Numbered from the stretch's first letter, positions 21,769-33,066 are shown. The stretch is 64,000 nt of DNA from Helianthus annuus (GCF_002127325.2 NC_035448.2:12167408-12231407); one strand, 5' to 3'. Made by a program: numbers and translations. Notes: generated by a model not told the origin, from the sequence alone.

Positions 21769-22140
21769 TCTCGCACCATTCAGATGGAAGTGTTTCCTCG
21801 ATTGCTACAAAGGGTACCATCAGGTACAAATGGCAATCGCGGATGAAGACAAAACGGCATTCCGCACTCCCACCGGGAATTACTGTTATACAAAAATGCC
21901 GTTTGGGTTGCGCAACGCGGGCGCAACCTATCAAAACTGATGAACGACACTTTCCGCGGCCAAATAAGCAAAAGTGTCGAAATCTACATGGACGACCTAG
22001 TCGTCATGAGCATGGAAGAGGATACCATGCTCACAGATATCGACAGAACATTCCAGACTCTGCGAAGCGTTAACATAAAGCTTAATCAGGGAAATGCTCG
22101 TTTGGAATGGAAGAAGGCAAGTTCCTTGGATTCATCGTGA
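21727..22140 (+). pseudogene. Reverse transcriptase palm region, split over two more frames
   Basis: From 21727 to 21938 one frame encodes LPEIDEKVDNLAPF, CYKGYHQVQMA and KMPFGLRNAGATYQ, the RT finger/palm blocks. It stops at TGA near 21938, where LMNDTFRG continues in the next frame after a one- or two-base loss. That frame (21940-22140) carries the catalytic YMDDLVVMS, then is lost again at about 22110. The catalytic residues are present, but at least three frame changes separate them from flanking domains, so no functional RT can be made from this copy. Confidence 0.8.
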
Positions 22141-24563
22141 CTAAAGATGGATTCAAGGTAAACCCGGAGAAAGTTCAGGCGATCGAGCGCATGCCATCGC
22201 CTTCAACGATGAAAGATATGCAACGACTGGCCGGCAGGCTAGCAGCACTTAACAGATTCTTAGCCAACCATGCAGCTAAGTCATATCCTTTCATCAAGAC
22301 CCTGCGGAACTGTTTAAAGAAAGAACAATTCCAGTGGACCGCAGAGGCTGAAAACGCTTTTCGGGAAATGAAGGAGTGTTTGATACAACTCCCAACTTTA
22401 ACCGCACCACGCAAGGATGAGCCACTCATATTATACCTATCCGCCGCGGACAACGCGGTGGGTGCGGTATTGATAGTGGAGCGGGAGGGGGTTCAAACAC
22501 CCATCTATTATATCAGCAAGATGCTCAACGACCCAGAGACGAGATACTCAGTAATGGAGAAGTTGGTGTTAGCATTGGTGCACGCTTCAAGGCGGTTGCG
22601 ACGCTACTTCGCAAATCACGTCATCACAGTGCTAACCAATTACAGGATCGGCCCGATCCTATCCAAACCTGACATCTCTGGGAGATTAGCAAAATGGGCA
22701 ATAGAGCTGGGCGCACACACGCTGAACTATAAACCGCGCCCCGCAATTAAAGGCCAAATCTTAGCTGATTTCGCCGCCGAAGTACCGGCGAATCGCATCC
22801 AAGAATGCGAAGAAGCACAAAACCCTACACCCACACCATCCTCCTCAGAAACATGGGCACTATTTACCGATGGGGCCTCCAACAAAGAAGGTGCGGGCGC
22901 AGGTCTACGACTCGTCAGCCCTGATGGCCAAGAACTTACATATGCAATCCGCCTCGATTTCAAAAGCACAAATAACGAGGCCGAATATGAAGCCCTACTG
23001 GCAGGACTACGTTTAGCAGTCAAACTCGGCGTGCAACATCTGGAAGCACACGTCGACTCTTTGTTAGTTGTAGGACAGATACGCGGCGACTATGCCGCAA
23101 AGGGGGATATCATGATCCTCTACCTTGAGCAAGCCCTGCAACTAACATCAAAGTTCACTTCGTTTAATATCCGACATATTAACAGGAGTGAAAACAAATC
23201 CGCAGATGCACTCTCCAAACTTGCATCCACCAGCTTCCAACACCTGGCAAAGGAAATACGTATCGAAATTCTACAAAATCCTTCAGTACCCCTGCGCCAG
23301 GTCAACGTCATCCAATACGGGACAACGTCGTGGATGACACCAATTATTGCCTATTTACAATCAGGTGTGTCTCCCGAAAGCAAATCAGAGGCACGCAAGC
23401 TACAATACAAAGCGTGCCATTATCAAATGGGAGACGGTATCTTATACCGCAAATCATACCTAGGGCCACTACTACGATGCGTCAACCCCCAGGACGCCAC
23501 ATACCTCATCAGAGAGATACACGAGGGTATGTGCGGCATACACGCAGGACCACGCATGTTAGTGGCCAAAATCATGAATGCTGGGTATTACTGGCCCGGC
23601 ATGCACCTGGATGCCGTCAAAGAGCTGCGCAAATGTATCAACTGTCAACGACATGCTCCAAAAACTTTGCGCCCCGAAAACAACCTGGTCCCGGTCACCA
23701 CCGCATGGCCCTTTCAGAAATGGGCAATCGACGTGGTGGGTCCTTTCCCTGACGCACCAGATGCGGTCAAGTTTATCATAGTAGCGGTTGATTACTTCAC
23801 AAAATGGGTAGAGGCAAAACTGCTCGCCTCAACCACTGCTATGATAACAAGAAAATTCATATGGGAACACATCATTTGCCGTTTCGGTCTACCAATGTGC
23901 ATCGTTACCGATAATGGCACCAACTTTGCTGCTGACGAATTTCAAAAATGGCTAGAAGAACTACACATTGAACATATATTCTCATTCGTGGCACATCCGC
24001 AAGGAAACGGCCAAGTTGAGAGTATCAACAAAAGTCTGGTCGAGGGCATCAAAGCAAGGTTGGGAACAGCCAGGCGTGGCTGGGTCGATGAACTCCCAAG
24101 TATCCTATGGGCCCACCGCACAAGCCCAAAAACAAGCAATGGGGAAACACCCTTTAGCCTAGTCTATGGCTCAGAAGCGGTGATCCCCGCGGAAGTTGGC
24201 CTCCCTTCACCCAGAATGTTGGCTATTGAAAAAATAGACAACAGTATGGAACGCAGGATCGACTTAGACCTTTTGGAAGAAAGGCGTGAAAACGCTGCCA
24301 TCAAGGAGGCTAAGTACAAATCCAAACTGGAAAAGTACTACAACTCGCGTGTCCGCATTTGTACTTTCAACCCGGGAGACTACGTCCTCCGTGACAATGA
24401 AGCATCTAATGCTGAATGCCCGGGGAAACTTGCCCCCAAGTGGGAAGGACCCTACCTCATCAATGAGGTCTTGGGAAAAGGCGCGTACAAATTGCAAACG
24501 TTAGAAGGCGAACCTATCGCACGTACATGGAACGCACAACAGCTCAGACGCTGTTACATGTAA
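22107..24563 (+). CDS. RNase H, second (archaeal-type) RNase H and integrase of the Tat element
   Basis: This 818-residue stretch is the intact C-terminal half of pol. Residues ~1-60 are the end of RT (KFLGFIVTKDG). Residues ~100-215 are the ordinary RNase H/connection, with the first catalytic aspartate position near D115. Residues ~248-375 are the second RNase H: D255 in FTDGAS, the NNEAEYEAL block near 290, D317 and D367. Integrase has the zinc motif H472, H479, C510, C513, the catalytic D542, D602 and E638 (35-residue spacing between the last two), and ends in a GPY-like segment (WEGPYLINEV) without a chromodomain. The first ATG is not a natural start; expression would need the upstream frame. 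Dual RNase H places it in Tat. Confidence 0.92.
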   Translation: MEEGKFLGFIVTKDGFKVNPEKVQAIERMPSPSTMKDMQRLAGRLAALNRFLANHAAKSYPFIKTLRNCLKKEQFQWTAEAENAFREMKECLIQLPTLTAPRKDEPLILYLSAADNAVGAVLIVEREGVQTPIYYISKMLNDPETRYSVMEKLVLALVHASRRLRRYFANHVITVLTNYRIGPILSKPDISGRLAKWAIELGAHTLNYKPRPAIKGQILADFAAEVPANRIQECEEAQNPTPTPSSSETWALFTDGASNKEGAGAGLRLVSPDGQELTYAIRLDFKSTNNEAEYEALLAGLRLAVKLGVQHLEAHVDSLLVVGQIRGDYAAKGDIMILYLEQALQLTSKFTSFNIRHINRSENKSADALSKLASTSFQHLAKEIRIEILQNPSVPLRQVNVIQYGTTSWMTPIIAYLQSGVSPESKSEARKLQYKACHYQMGDGILYRKSYLGPLLRCVNPQDATYLIREIHEGMCGIHAGPRMLVAKIMNAGYYWPGMHLDAVKELRKCINCQRHAPKTLRPENNLVPVTTAWPFQKWAIDVVGPFPDAPDAVKFIIVAVDYFTKWVEAKLLASTTAMITRKFIWEHIICRFGLPMCIVTDNGTNFAADEFQKWLEELHIEHIFSFVAHPQGNGQVESINKSLVEGIKARLGTARRGWVDELPSILWAHRTSPKTSNGETPFSLVYGSEAVIPAEVGLPSPRMLAIEKIDNSMERRIDLDLLEERRENAAIKEAKYKSKLEKYYNSRVRICTFNPGDYVLRDNEASNAECPGKLAPKWEGPYLINEVLGKGAYKLQTLEGEPIARTWNAQQLRRCYM

Positions 24564-25098
24564 GCCATGTTTTTACATTTTCATTTAACTTATCGGGCCG
24601 CAGGCCATTTGCAATTAAATAAACGAACGATTCAATGCAATATTGTTTGTTACTACTATTACAAATGCGTGTTCCACTTTGCGGTATCCGCAAAAACAGA
24701 TTGGCAAAATCTTCATTCACGATACCCACACAAAGTGTCAACCACAAACAAATATTGTAATAGGCCAGCAAAAGGCAGAATATCAAGTGTCTATCCGGCT
24801 GGATAGACAAGTTTTTACAAAACTTACACAATTCCTAAACCCTAAAAAGGTAAACAATGGAATTAACGCGTACTCATACGACAAAGGTATGGAGTATACT
24901 TGACCCCATTCACAAATGGGTAAAGTTCCGCATATATACGTTCAAACATGCAAGAATTAAAAACACTTGTACAAATTGAACAACAAACTTTATATTCAAA
25001 AAATTCAAGCACCCACGCGATGCTTAATGGATTTACATAGAGTTTCCCACATTTACAAAAGGAAAGCAAAAAAGGGGGCACACTAGCCAACCTAAACC
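24564..25098. other. Non-coding gap between converging pol and antisense gene
   Basis: About 530 bp between the pol stop and the stop of the minus-strand gene. Sense and antisense transcripts converge here, so both 3' ends probably lie in this gap. No reading frame of note and no clear terminator motif are seen. Confidence 0.6.
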
Positions 25099-28000
25099 CT
25101 ATTTTGTACCACTGGTACCCGCGTCATCTTGGCCGCCGCCAGCGGGATTTTCCTCTTCTGCATCGGCATACAGCATCCGCAACCGGTCAACGTAATCCGC
25201 AGCCTCTAAACATTCGTCCAACTTCTCCACACAAGAGAGGGACGTATCATAAAAGGAGGCTACAGCCGCGTTAAGGCGACCTTCGGTGTCCACATCACGA
25301 AACCCGGATCGCTCTGCGGTAAAACCGCCTTCAGACATGACGTTCATATGACTGACACAGCGGCTATAACCAGCTTTAAAACCGGCATCGCGGGCACGTT
25401 CCTTGACCAAGTCCAAACCAGTTGCGGTCTCAGGTGCATCCATGATAGCCTGAACAATCTGCAATAACAGGATGATAAGACTCGGATACTAATCCAAGCA
25501 AATATAAAGGCAAGGGATACTTACACGCGCGATACCGTGACTCCGCATCCATTCACGGTCAGCCTCCAGTTGGTTAAACGAAGAGGTCAGAGCATCTCTG
25601 GCCTCAACAGCAGCATTAGCTCGTTCTTCCGCTGCAGTCACGCGGGCTGTGAGGTCTGTAACCGCGACCTCCCGGGCCTGAACTTCAGCCTTTCAAATAG
25701 CAGAAAACAGTTTACTCAGTAAACATTCTCAAAAGGCAGAGAAATATACAAACAGAGGTAACGAATCATACCTGGAGGCTGGCAACAACTTTATCCAAAC
25801 GGGTGCGCTCAGCATTCGCCTCTTCAAGAGCCTTAGAAGAGCGGCTCTCCTTCTCTTTAGCCTCCTCAAGGGCCTTCGCAGCACGCGCCCCCGCTTCCTT
25901 GGCCTCTTCAAGCGCCTTTACGGCCCCGGCCTCAGCCTGCTGCGCTTTAACCGCAATCACCTCAGCCGCAGCCTTCTCCTTGCCCAAAACAGTGTTTGCT
26001 GCTTTGGCATTCGTCAACTCCTGACGAACACGAAACAGTGATTCATTCACCTTGGCCCAAGATTCTTTCCACGACTTACGCTCACTAGAAAGAGTTTCTT
26101 GCCAACTCTTGCGCTCTTCAGAAAGTAACTTGGCAAGAGTACGAACCTGTTTTAACTCAGCGGTTGCAGCCCACTCTGCCGTCTGTTTCTGCTTCTCAAA
26201 AGCAGTCCTATCCCTCTCAAGATGCTCCGCACCCGCACGAGCAGCCTTGACCAACTCTTCCGCTTCGGCCCGCAAGCGAGCAGCTTCCTCCTCCCTGCGG
26301 CCTAACACCTTGTAGTCTTCCAAAATGGCATTCGCCACTATGGAACTTCCTACTAGCATGGTAGAAAGTTGGTTGATGCGCAGCTCACGGGGTGCAGAAC
26401 GGGCACGTTCAACTTCAAAAGGGGTGCCCAGACCACCCAGAATCTCCTTGCACGCAGAGGGGTCATTGGAAATATCATCCCCCTGCATAACAGTCCAGGG
26501 GGGTCGGTGATAAACGGTACTTCGACCCTGGGTATACGTGCGGTAATAATACTCCAATTCAGACTCCCCAGGCTGAATTGGAGGCCCATCATAACCCGCA
26601 CCACCAGCAGACGAACCGGTAACCTTCTCACCAGCAAAAGATTTCTGCGGCTCAGTATCAGTTTTTTGCGGCTCTGCATCAGACTTTTGTTTCCCAGAAT
26701 CAGAAAACCGTAGACCCAAATTATCACCCTCATTGGGAGAGATCAGATTGTTGGACGAATCAACGGTATCGAATATCTGGGTCTCGATCTTCTCCGCAGT
26801 ACCCTCCGCTTGCACGGTTGAATCAGGCACCACCTTGACAAAAGGCGCCGAAGGTTCCTCATATACACCCACACCCGCATTCGCACCCGTGGTATGCGGG
26901 GGTGACGAAGGAGCATCAAAGATAGAAAAATCTTTATCTTGAAGCTCTGCAAAACAAAGTCAATAGCTATCAAAACACAAGTTGTGCGTAACACTTGGGA
27001 CAAGCTACAAAACACTTACCAACGGTAACCGCAGGTTTCTTGGCTGTCAGACCAGTCCTTTTAGACTGCAACCTCCGACGTTTCGGTTCACCGGCAACAG
27101 CGGCCGTCTTCTCTACTTGCCTTTTCCCACCGACAGACTGCGAACCCGCAGCAGCTACACCCAAATCCTCAAGGGTATCAGATACTATCACATAATCCAT
27201 GTGTCTACGGAAAGAAGAATGAGAGATACCTGCCGCCTGCGGCACCAGATGAGGCACAACAGTAACCTCTGGTATTTTCTTCTGGCAAAAGCGCACGCCT
27301 TTCACCACTTGTCTCTTAGGCACACCCTTCGCGTCAGGGTCCCCTAAGGCCCCAAGATCACCTGCATGGAAACCATCCAAAAGGTGAGTCGGTGAAACCA
27401 TTTTCATTATCACAAGCGAATTCCCAAATGTACCTTTGCCTTGCGGCAAGTCAACTGCCAACGCGGCCTCAGCAGGCACCCGGAAGTTATCTCGGATGAT
27501 GACATTAAACCCATCCTCATCATCCGCACAAGCAACTATTTCAACCTTGCCCTCAAAATCTGAAGCAAACATCCTCCATAGGGCAGCATCCTCTGATAGC
27601 AAACTTGCAAATCAGTAACGCATAAGGATATATGGAAAATCGAACAAATGAAAAGTACATACCACCACTTTTCTCCCGCACCACGGGCCTTGATTTCTTG
27701 TTCATCCTTGTCAGCATCATGCGCAACACCCACAACTGTGTGTTGCTCAGCTTCACCCACTCAATGGTCTGCAACTGCGGAAACCACTCCACCGTCTTTA
27801 CACTAGGGACTGCAATGGTCTCTGTTATGATCGTCTCGGTCACATTCCGAAACGTCATGTTCGCAACAACTGCAGCAGCCTTGATGTAAAAGAACTTCAT
27901 TTTCCACTTCGTCATACCCTTGGGAGGAGTCATCAGCTTGGGACTACCATCTCGTTGACGGAAAGAAAAGAACCCCAAAGATACCGTCATTTGATAAAAC

Positions 28001-28421
28001 CGTCGGAAATCTCCAACAGAAGGCTCGATGCCAAGAGCACGAAAGGTTGATTCAAAATTTCGAATCCGGATCATACCCAACGGACTCAGTTGAGAAATGT
28101 GGATCTTGTACCACTCCAAAACCTCAACAACAAAAACAGTCAAAGGTAACCGGAGATTACAGTCACTAAAAAAGTCTGCCCACATGGTAACGTAACCGGC
28201 CGGAGCGTCGGCACTGGTGTCACCCTCCGATGGGTAAAGGGCCCCATATTCTGGGGGCATTTGGACGTCAAGAATCAGACGATTAAATGACGACCTGGGC
28301 CACTTTAACACTGGTAAACCACCACCGGAGGCTCCCCCCCCCCTTCTTCCTCTGCCACCACCGGCGATGGAGACTCCGGGTTCTCACCCTCCACATTGTG
28401 TGGATTTGATGGTTCAGCCAT
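25099..28421 (-). CDS. Five-exon antisense gene inside the Tat element (gypsy-type transposase-domain protein)
   Basis: Reading the minus strand, five open segments join at canonical GT/AG sites with matching phase: exon 1 28421-27663 (phase 1), exon 2 27592-27020 (phase 1), exon 3 26946-25772 (phase 0), exon 4 25689-25525 (phase 0), exon 5 25458-25099 with stop TAG. Joined length is ~3.03 kb, about 1,010 residues. Exon 1 contains LRLPLTVFVVEVLEWY, a leucine/proline-rich block I associate with the plant 'putative gypsy-type transposon' domain (Transposase_28). Exon 2 is basic at its end (GEPKRRRLQSKR), a likely nuclear signal. Exons 3-4 are a long alanine/glutamate-rich coiled coil. The ATG at 28421 is followed by a 10-base poly-C run (28334-28343, plus strand) that puts it out of frame with the rest of exon 1. 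The function is unknown. Introns survive because they are antisense to the genomic RNA. Confidence 0.75.
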
Positions 28422-28572
28422 CAGGAATATAGAAGATAAACACTACAAACTCAGGAAACCTCACCGGAAACTTCAAACAATTGATCGGAGAAGACAAAGT
28501 AACTTCTTTTCTCTCACCGGCAAATTTTTGAAATTTCGAACAAGTGAGGGGAAACCACGAACGGTTTCCCCT

Positions 28573-28578
28573 TATATA
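28573..28578 (-). promoter_or_regulatory. TATA box of the antisense gene
   Basis: On the minus strand GGTATATAAGGGG lies ~150 bp upstream of the antisense start codon, giving a 5' leader of roughly 120 bp if transcription starts 30 bp downstream. This is separate from the LTR promoter, so the gene appears to have its own promoter. Not tested by expression data. Confidence 0.55.
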
Positions 28579-28689
28579 CCCATCGCACTTAATGCGGAGG
28601 GAGAAAACGAATCATCACGTTCAAAAAGAACGAATTACGCGGCACCACGTGTCAAGCGCCGTTTCCGTTGACGGTTATCACGCGCGCGT

Positions 28690-30162
28690 GGCCGCCCACG
28701 CGCCTGACATAGGAGAGGTTTACACTCCTTGCTACAGTGCATTTAATGCCTCGGGCAGTGCAAATGTCCTTTCATTTCAGCACATGCCAGAATGATCTCA
28801 CCAACTTCCACCAACTCACACGTGAGATCAGCCACGTATGCAACAAAAAGCGACTACATTATCCAACTATAAGCGGCATGCGGTTTCTCTGGTTCCCGCA
28901 CCATAACCCATACCGCATGTCGTTTTTTTACATACCCCTAAAAATAGGCAAAAATATATATCTCCACACTATAAGGAGGTATAATACCTGACCGCACTAC
29001 CCACGAGCACACGTGGAACATGCGGAAATGACACACACGAGCCCGTTCAGGTGTGTCAGATACTCAGAACCAGCGTTGTTCTTTGGACTGAACCGCATCT
29101 CAGACACAGGTAAACCGCATTGCCTTCATTCTCTTCAAGCTTCAAATCCCTCCTGTCCGGTTCACAACCACAGAGGGTGCATGAACAACTTCTTTAACAA
29201 AAAGAAGGAAGGGAATGTACGCGCACGCACATCAGCAACCCTGACTCCTGATCCTTCAAGGGCCACATCCGAGCAACAAACCCGTTTCAAGCGAATATGG
29301 GGTGACAAAACCGCAGACACTCACGAGTCGCTGCGGACATAACCATAGTTCCGCAAACGGTTGCTACGGAAGAGCCACAACTAACTTCACATCGAGGAAC
29401 GAAACCACTTCAAGGAAAACTCCTCGGTATTGGAGCGTGAAGGAAGGTGCATAAGGAAGAGATGCGGACGAGATACCCAATGATCATATGAGCCCTTGTC
29501 AAACAACAAGTGATCGAACAAGCGGTAACAAGTCTGCTTATGACTTTGTTACCCTACTTGTAAGTTGGATAGAATAAACAATGGTAGGCATTACCATGCC
29601 TATGACCACGTTTATTTGACCATTATCCAGAATCACATTGTTCGACCAAACATGGCCAACAATGACGCAGTACCCAACGTTGTTGCCACAACCGTGGCCA
29701 ACAATGTCAAGCAACGAGGTAACCGCAAAGGACGTGCGGTTACTTGAGAGCTAATTGGAAGAACATGAACACCCCACGAAAGGAATCATCATTAGATATC
29801 CAATCATGGGAGCAGCACGCTCTTTTCTTCATTCACCACCTCAAAGGTTGGTTCGAAGTTTGTGCACACCTTCAACCACCGTCTCAGAGATTGGTTCGAA
29901 GTTTGTACACTTCCTCCGACTAATTCCCACAATTGGTTCGACACACCAACAGGTGGCATCCAGCCAAAAGCTGAGAATTTCGCATCAGACGAAACATTTT
30001 CACCGGTACGGAAGAGGCGTCAAATGACTCTTCCAGACCTCCAACTTGATTTACAAAAAGCAAAGACCATCCACTTGGTCTAGGATCTTCTCCAGACTCC
30101 AAACTACCTTCTAGAAACCATAGTCCAGTACTCCTCCCACATGCAACTTGCATATGGCAGCA
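28690..30162. other. Non-coding 3' spacer of the Tat element
   Basis: There is no plausible gene. A unit containing TTGGTTCGAAGTTTGTRCAC is repeated at about 29848, 29893 and, in truncated form, 29932. Upstream of the antisense promoter the sequence is GC-rich with repeated CCGCAT. Such spacers are normal in Tat elements. Confidence 0.6.
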
Positions 30163-30167
30163 ACACT

Positions 30168-30181
30168 AGACTGGGGGGACT
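30168..30181 (+). promoter_or_regulatory. Polypurine tract of the Tat element
   Basis: AGACTGGGGGGACT directly precedes the 3' LTR and is the expected primer for plus-strand DNA synthesis. Confidence 0.75.
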
Positions 30182-31055
30182 TCAAGGGGTATGGTCCCAG
30201 ATCTCGCGTCAGTATCAACCGCGAGTGACCATTACCCTTATCAAAACCCCCACTAGCTAAACAACCTACTTATGTCCGTGCGGGAACGCATTGACACAAT
30301 GGTTAAATCCAATATGTCCAGTGATGGAGGACTTACCTGGAATATTAGAACGGTAGAGTGATGCGGCATAGCATCTCATCTGGTGTATGAAAACGGAAGT
30401 ATTCACAGCGATGCGGCCTCGCACCGCATCCAGTGAACACTTCTATCAATACAAGGAAGCTGGATAACAGCAACAGTCACCACAGGCGACGTTGCTGCCA
30501 GCACCGCATCTCGCGTATTTCTTGATCACAAGCAAGAGACGCGATAACATCAGATGTTACCGCAGGCAGCGATGCGACTCGCACCGCATCCTATACGCTC
30601 ATCAAGTGGGACTGACACCACAGTGCAAGTGGCACCAATAGCAGTCACCTGTCAGGGCTACGTAAGCAACGGACTGACGTGGCGTAACATCCATAACCGA
30701 CAAGCCTGACACACCTGCAAAGGTGCAGCACGTCGTCAGTCCGTCCATCATCCTCCTCCTTCACTCCTCGGCTATAAATACCAACCCCAAACCAGGTTTG
30801 AGGTATCTCTTCACAACTCTCTCACTACTACTACTATCATACTTTGCTTCCCAATCAGATTATTGATTCTTACGCCGGAGAGTGGTAACAAGGAGCACCC
30901 CCCACCCCATCTTCCTTGTTACGAGTCACGGTTTGTTTCCTTGTGCAGGAGATCAACCCACCGGTGATCCAGCCAGCGATCCTCGGGAGGAAGGGATTAA
31001 CCCTTCTTGACGAGAACAGTGAGTTAACCCTGCCCGGTTAACCATTGTTTCATCA
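30182..31055 (+). repeat. 3' LTR of the Tat element
   Basis: Same length (874 bp) as the 5' LTR with about 15 differences by eye. It carries TATA at 30773-30780 and ends TTTCATCA before GTCAG. One U3 hairpin present in the 5' LTR is broken here by a single base change (GCATCTC instead of GCATCAC). Confidence 0.92.
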
Positions 31056-31116
31056 GTCAGGTTCGGGTTGAGGTGCATAAAATGGGGTTGACCCATTAAC
31101 CTGTTTAAGTATTGTA

Positions 31117-31142
31117 ATATATATATATATATATATATATAT
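31117..31142. repeat. (TA)n microsatellite
   Basis: Thirteen TA units forming the left flank of E2. Confidence 0.95.
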
Positions 31143-31285
31143 AGGATTAGGATCAACAGTGAACAACTTCTTGAGAGTGAACTTAGTGAACTAATATTGG
31201 CACTTGATCATTTTTTAGATTAAAAGGGTAAGATTGACATTACCCAAGTATGTTTAATTAAAATCCCTTAATTTTCTCATCTCTT

Positions 31286-31287
<2 letters not shown>

Positions 31288-31340
<53 letters not shown>
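31288..31340. repeat. (CT)n microsatellite
   Basis: About 26 CT units, only ~20 bp from the Helitron 3' end. Confidence 0.95.
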
Positions 31341-31342
<2 letters not shown>

Positions 31343-31361
31343 ATTTTTAATTATTTTTTCA

Positions 31362-31926
31362 CTAGAATTACCACCCGCCGCAATGCGGCGGGGGATTAGT
31401 TAGTTAGCAAATGTTTCTCATATGACCACGAGCCTGTGTGTAAAACCGAGAAAAAAATAACTTAGTCGATCTCTGACTCGCGCGTTGCGACAGACCTATT
31501 AAATAGGGAAAAATAGACACGTTGCGACAGACCTGTCAAACGGGAAAAAATAGATGAAAAAACGTTGAACCTCACACGCACGTTGCGGCGTGTTAACTCG
31601 GAAAATTTAGAACGAAATGCTAAACGAAGAACTGTGAAAGATGAAAAGTATAAGGGACCAAAGTTGAAAGTAAAAAACGTGTTGAGTTTAAATTGCAAAA
31701 GATGAAAAGCTTTGGGTTGAAAGTAAAAAAAAATTAAAAGGTTAAATTGCAAAAGATGAAAACTTTTGAATTAGAAGTGAAAAATCAAACTAATCAAATG
31801 GGTTATAATACCAACGATTAAAACTTTAGACTTAAATTGCCAAAGATTAAAACTTTAGAGTTAAAAAGGAAATCAATTTCAAATTATAGAAACAAAGGAG
31901 ATAAATAGATTTAGTTATATTGATAT

Positions 31927-31972
<46 letters not shown>

Positions 31973-32061
31973 ATAGAAGAGATAAATAAAAAAATAATGT
32001 GAGAAATTACGAGAAAACGACAAGTGTTCAAAAATGATTTTTGTTTATTAGTATAGGAAGA
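31362..32061 (-). mobile_element. Non-autonomous Helitron (~700 bp)
   Basis: On the minus strand it starts near 32061 with TCTTCCTATACTAATAAAC and ends with a perfect 9-bp hairpin (CCCGCCGCA/TGCGGCGGG at 31374-31392), nine further bases including AATT, then CTAG at 31362-31365 and host T. No coding sequence. The exact 5' base is ambiguous by three positions. The interior has several GCAAAAGATGAAAA-type repeats. Confidence 0.75.
31927..31971. repeat. (TTA)n microsatellite
   Basis: About 15 TAT/TTA units inside the Helitron. Confidence 0.95.
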
Positions 32062-32394
32062 TTATTTCTTTATCCATAGATTTTGTTTTAAATTTAACTT
32101 GAATATTGTTTTTCTTTTATTATCCGTATATATAGATATCATAATACATTGTTTTTAACTTTTTATAATTTTCAATAAAAATTAAAAAATTTCTCTGAGA
32201 TTGAAATTGTAATTATTTTTTGGCATTAATTTTTTTTGAATATGTGATAAAGTTATTTATTTTTGCATACATGTGATATGTTTCATTTTCATTAATTTCA
32301 TAATTTTTATATTAATCTACTCATGTGCATGACTAATATAATATATGTTGTTAATATACACGTGCAACCATTTCTGAATATATTACACAAATGT

Positions 32395-33066
32395 ATAAAA
32401 GACTATACACATGTGTATAAACTAACAGCTGTGTATCTTGTACAGTGTTGTAAAAGTCGGATTCCAAGGCCGAGTACTCGGCGAGTACTCGGTCCTCGGA
32501 ACCCCTCCGAGGCGACTTCCTCCTAGGCGGACTCAATTAGTCGGCCTCGGTCAACTCGGCGCCTAGTCGGCCTAGTCGGCGCCTAGTCGGACGTAGTCGG
32601 AAAGAGTCGGTCTAGTCGGTCTAGGCGGTCAATGTGGTTTGTTGACTTTTAATTAGTCAAAATCGGCCTACTCGGACTACTCGGCCTTGTACTCGGACTA
32701 CCCGGACTTGTATTCCGAATATTTGAACTTTAAACATGTTTCATTTTAAATTATACTCAGTTGACATGAATTATGCGTATTTTAACAAATGTATAATATA
32801 TAACAATTAATTTTCTTTATAGTTACCATGTCCGCGTACTCCCCGAGTACTCTCCGAGTACTCCGATTACTCCCAACTCCCCAGTCGGCCGACTAGAGAC
32901 CGCCTAGCGACTTTTACAACACTGATCTTGTATAAACTGATAGTTAGCGAGACTGTACACATGTGTATAAACTAACAGCTGTGTATATTGTATAAACTGA
33001 TACTAGCGAAACTGTACACATGTGTATACACTAACAACTATGTATCTTGTATATACGGAAACTAGC
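32395..33066. repeat. ~62-bp tandem repeat interrupted by the hAT element
   Basis: Three units of the form TGTACACATGTGTATAAACT, then AACAGCTGTGTAT, TTGTATA and CTAGCGAGA. The first unit is split by the hAT insertion; the others are at about 32942-33004 and 33005-33066. Confidence 0.7.
32443..32924. mobile_element. Non-autonomous hAT element (482 bp)
   Basis: Terminal inverted repeats CAGTGTTGTAAAAGTCG and CGACTTTTACAACACTG with an 8-bp target duplication ATCTTGTA on both sides (32435-32442 and 32925-32932). Both features define the hAT superfamily. The interior is built from repeated GTCGG/CTCGG motifs and has no transposase. Confidence 0.92.

Larger units (their letters stand above)
18080..31055 (+). 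mobile_element. Complete Ty3 retrotransposon of the Tat type, 12,976 bp
   Basis: Two 874-bp LTRs (18080-18953 and 30182-31055) are bounded by GTCAG on both sides (18075-18079 and 31056-31060), so insertion was by a single integrase event. Order inside: PBS, gag, protease, RT, RNase H, second RNase H, integrase, then a multi-exon gene on the opposite strand, non-coding repeats, and PPT. The second RNase H upstream of integrase and the lack of a chromodomain are hallmarks of the Tat lineage. By eye the LTRs differ at about 15 of 874 positions, implying a young insertion. The sense polyprotein is nevertheless broken by a stop and several frameshifts. Confidence 0.93.
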
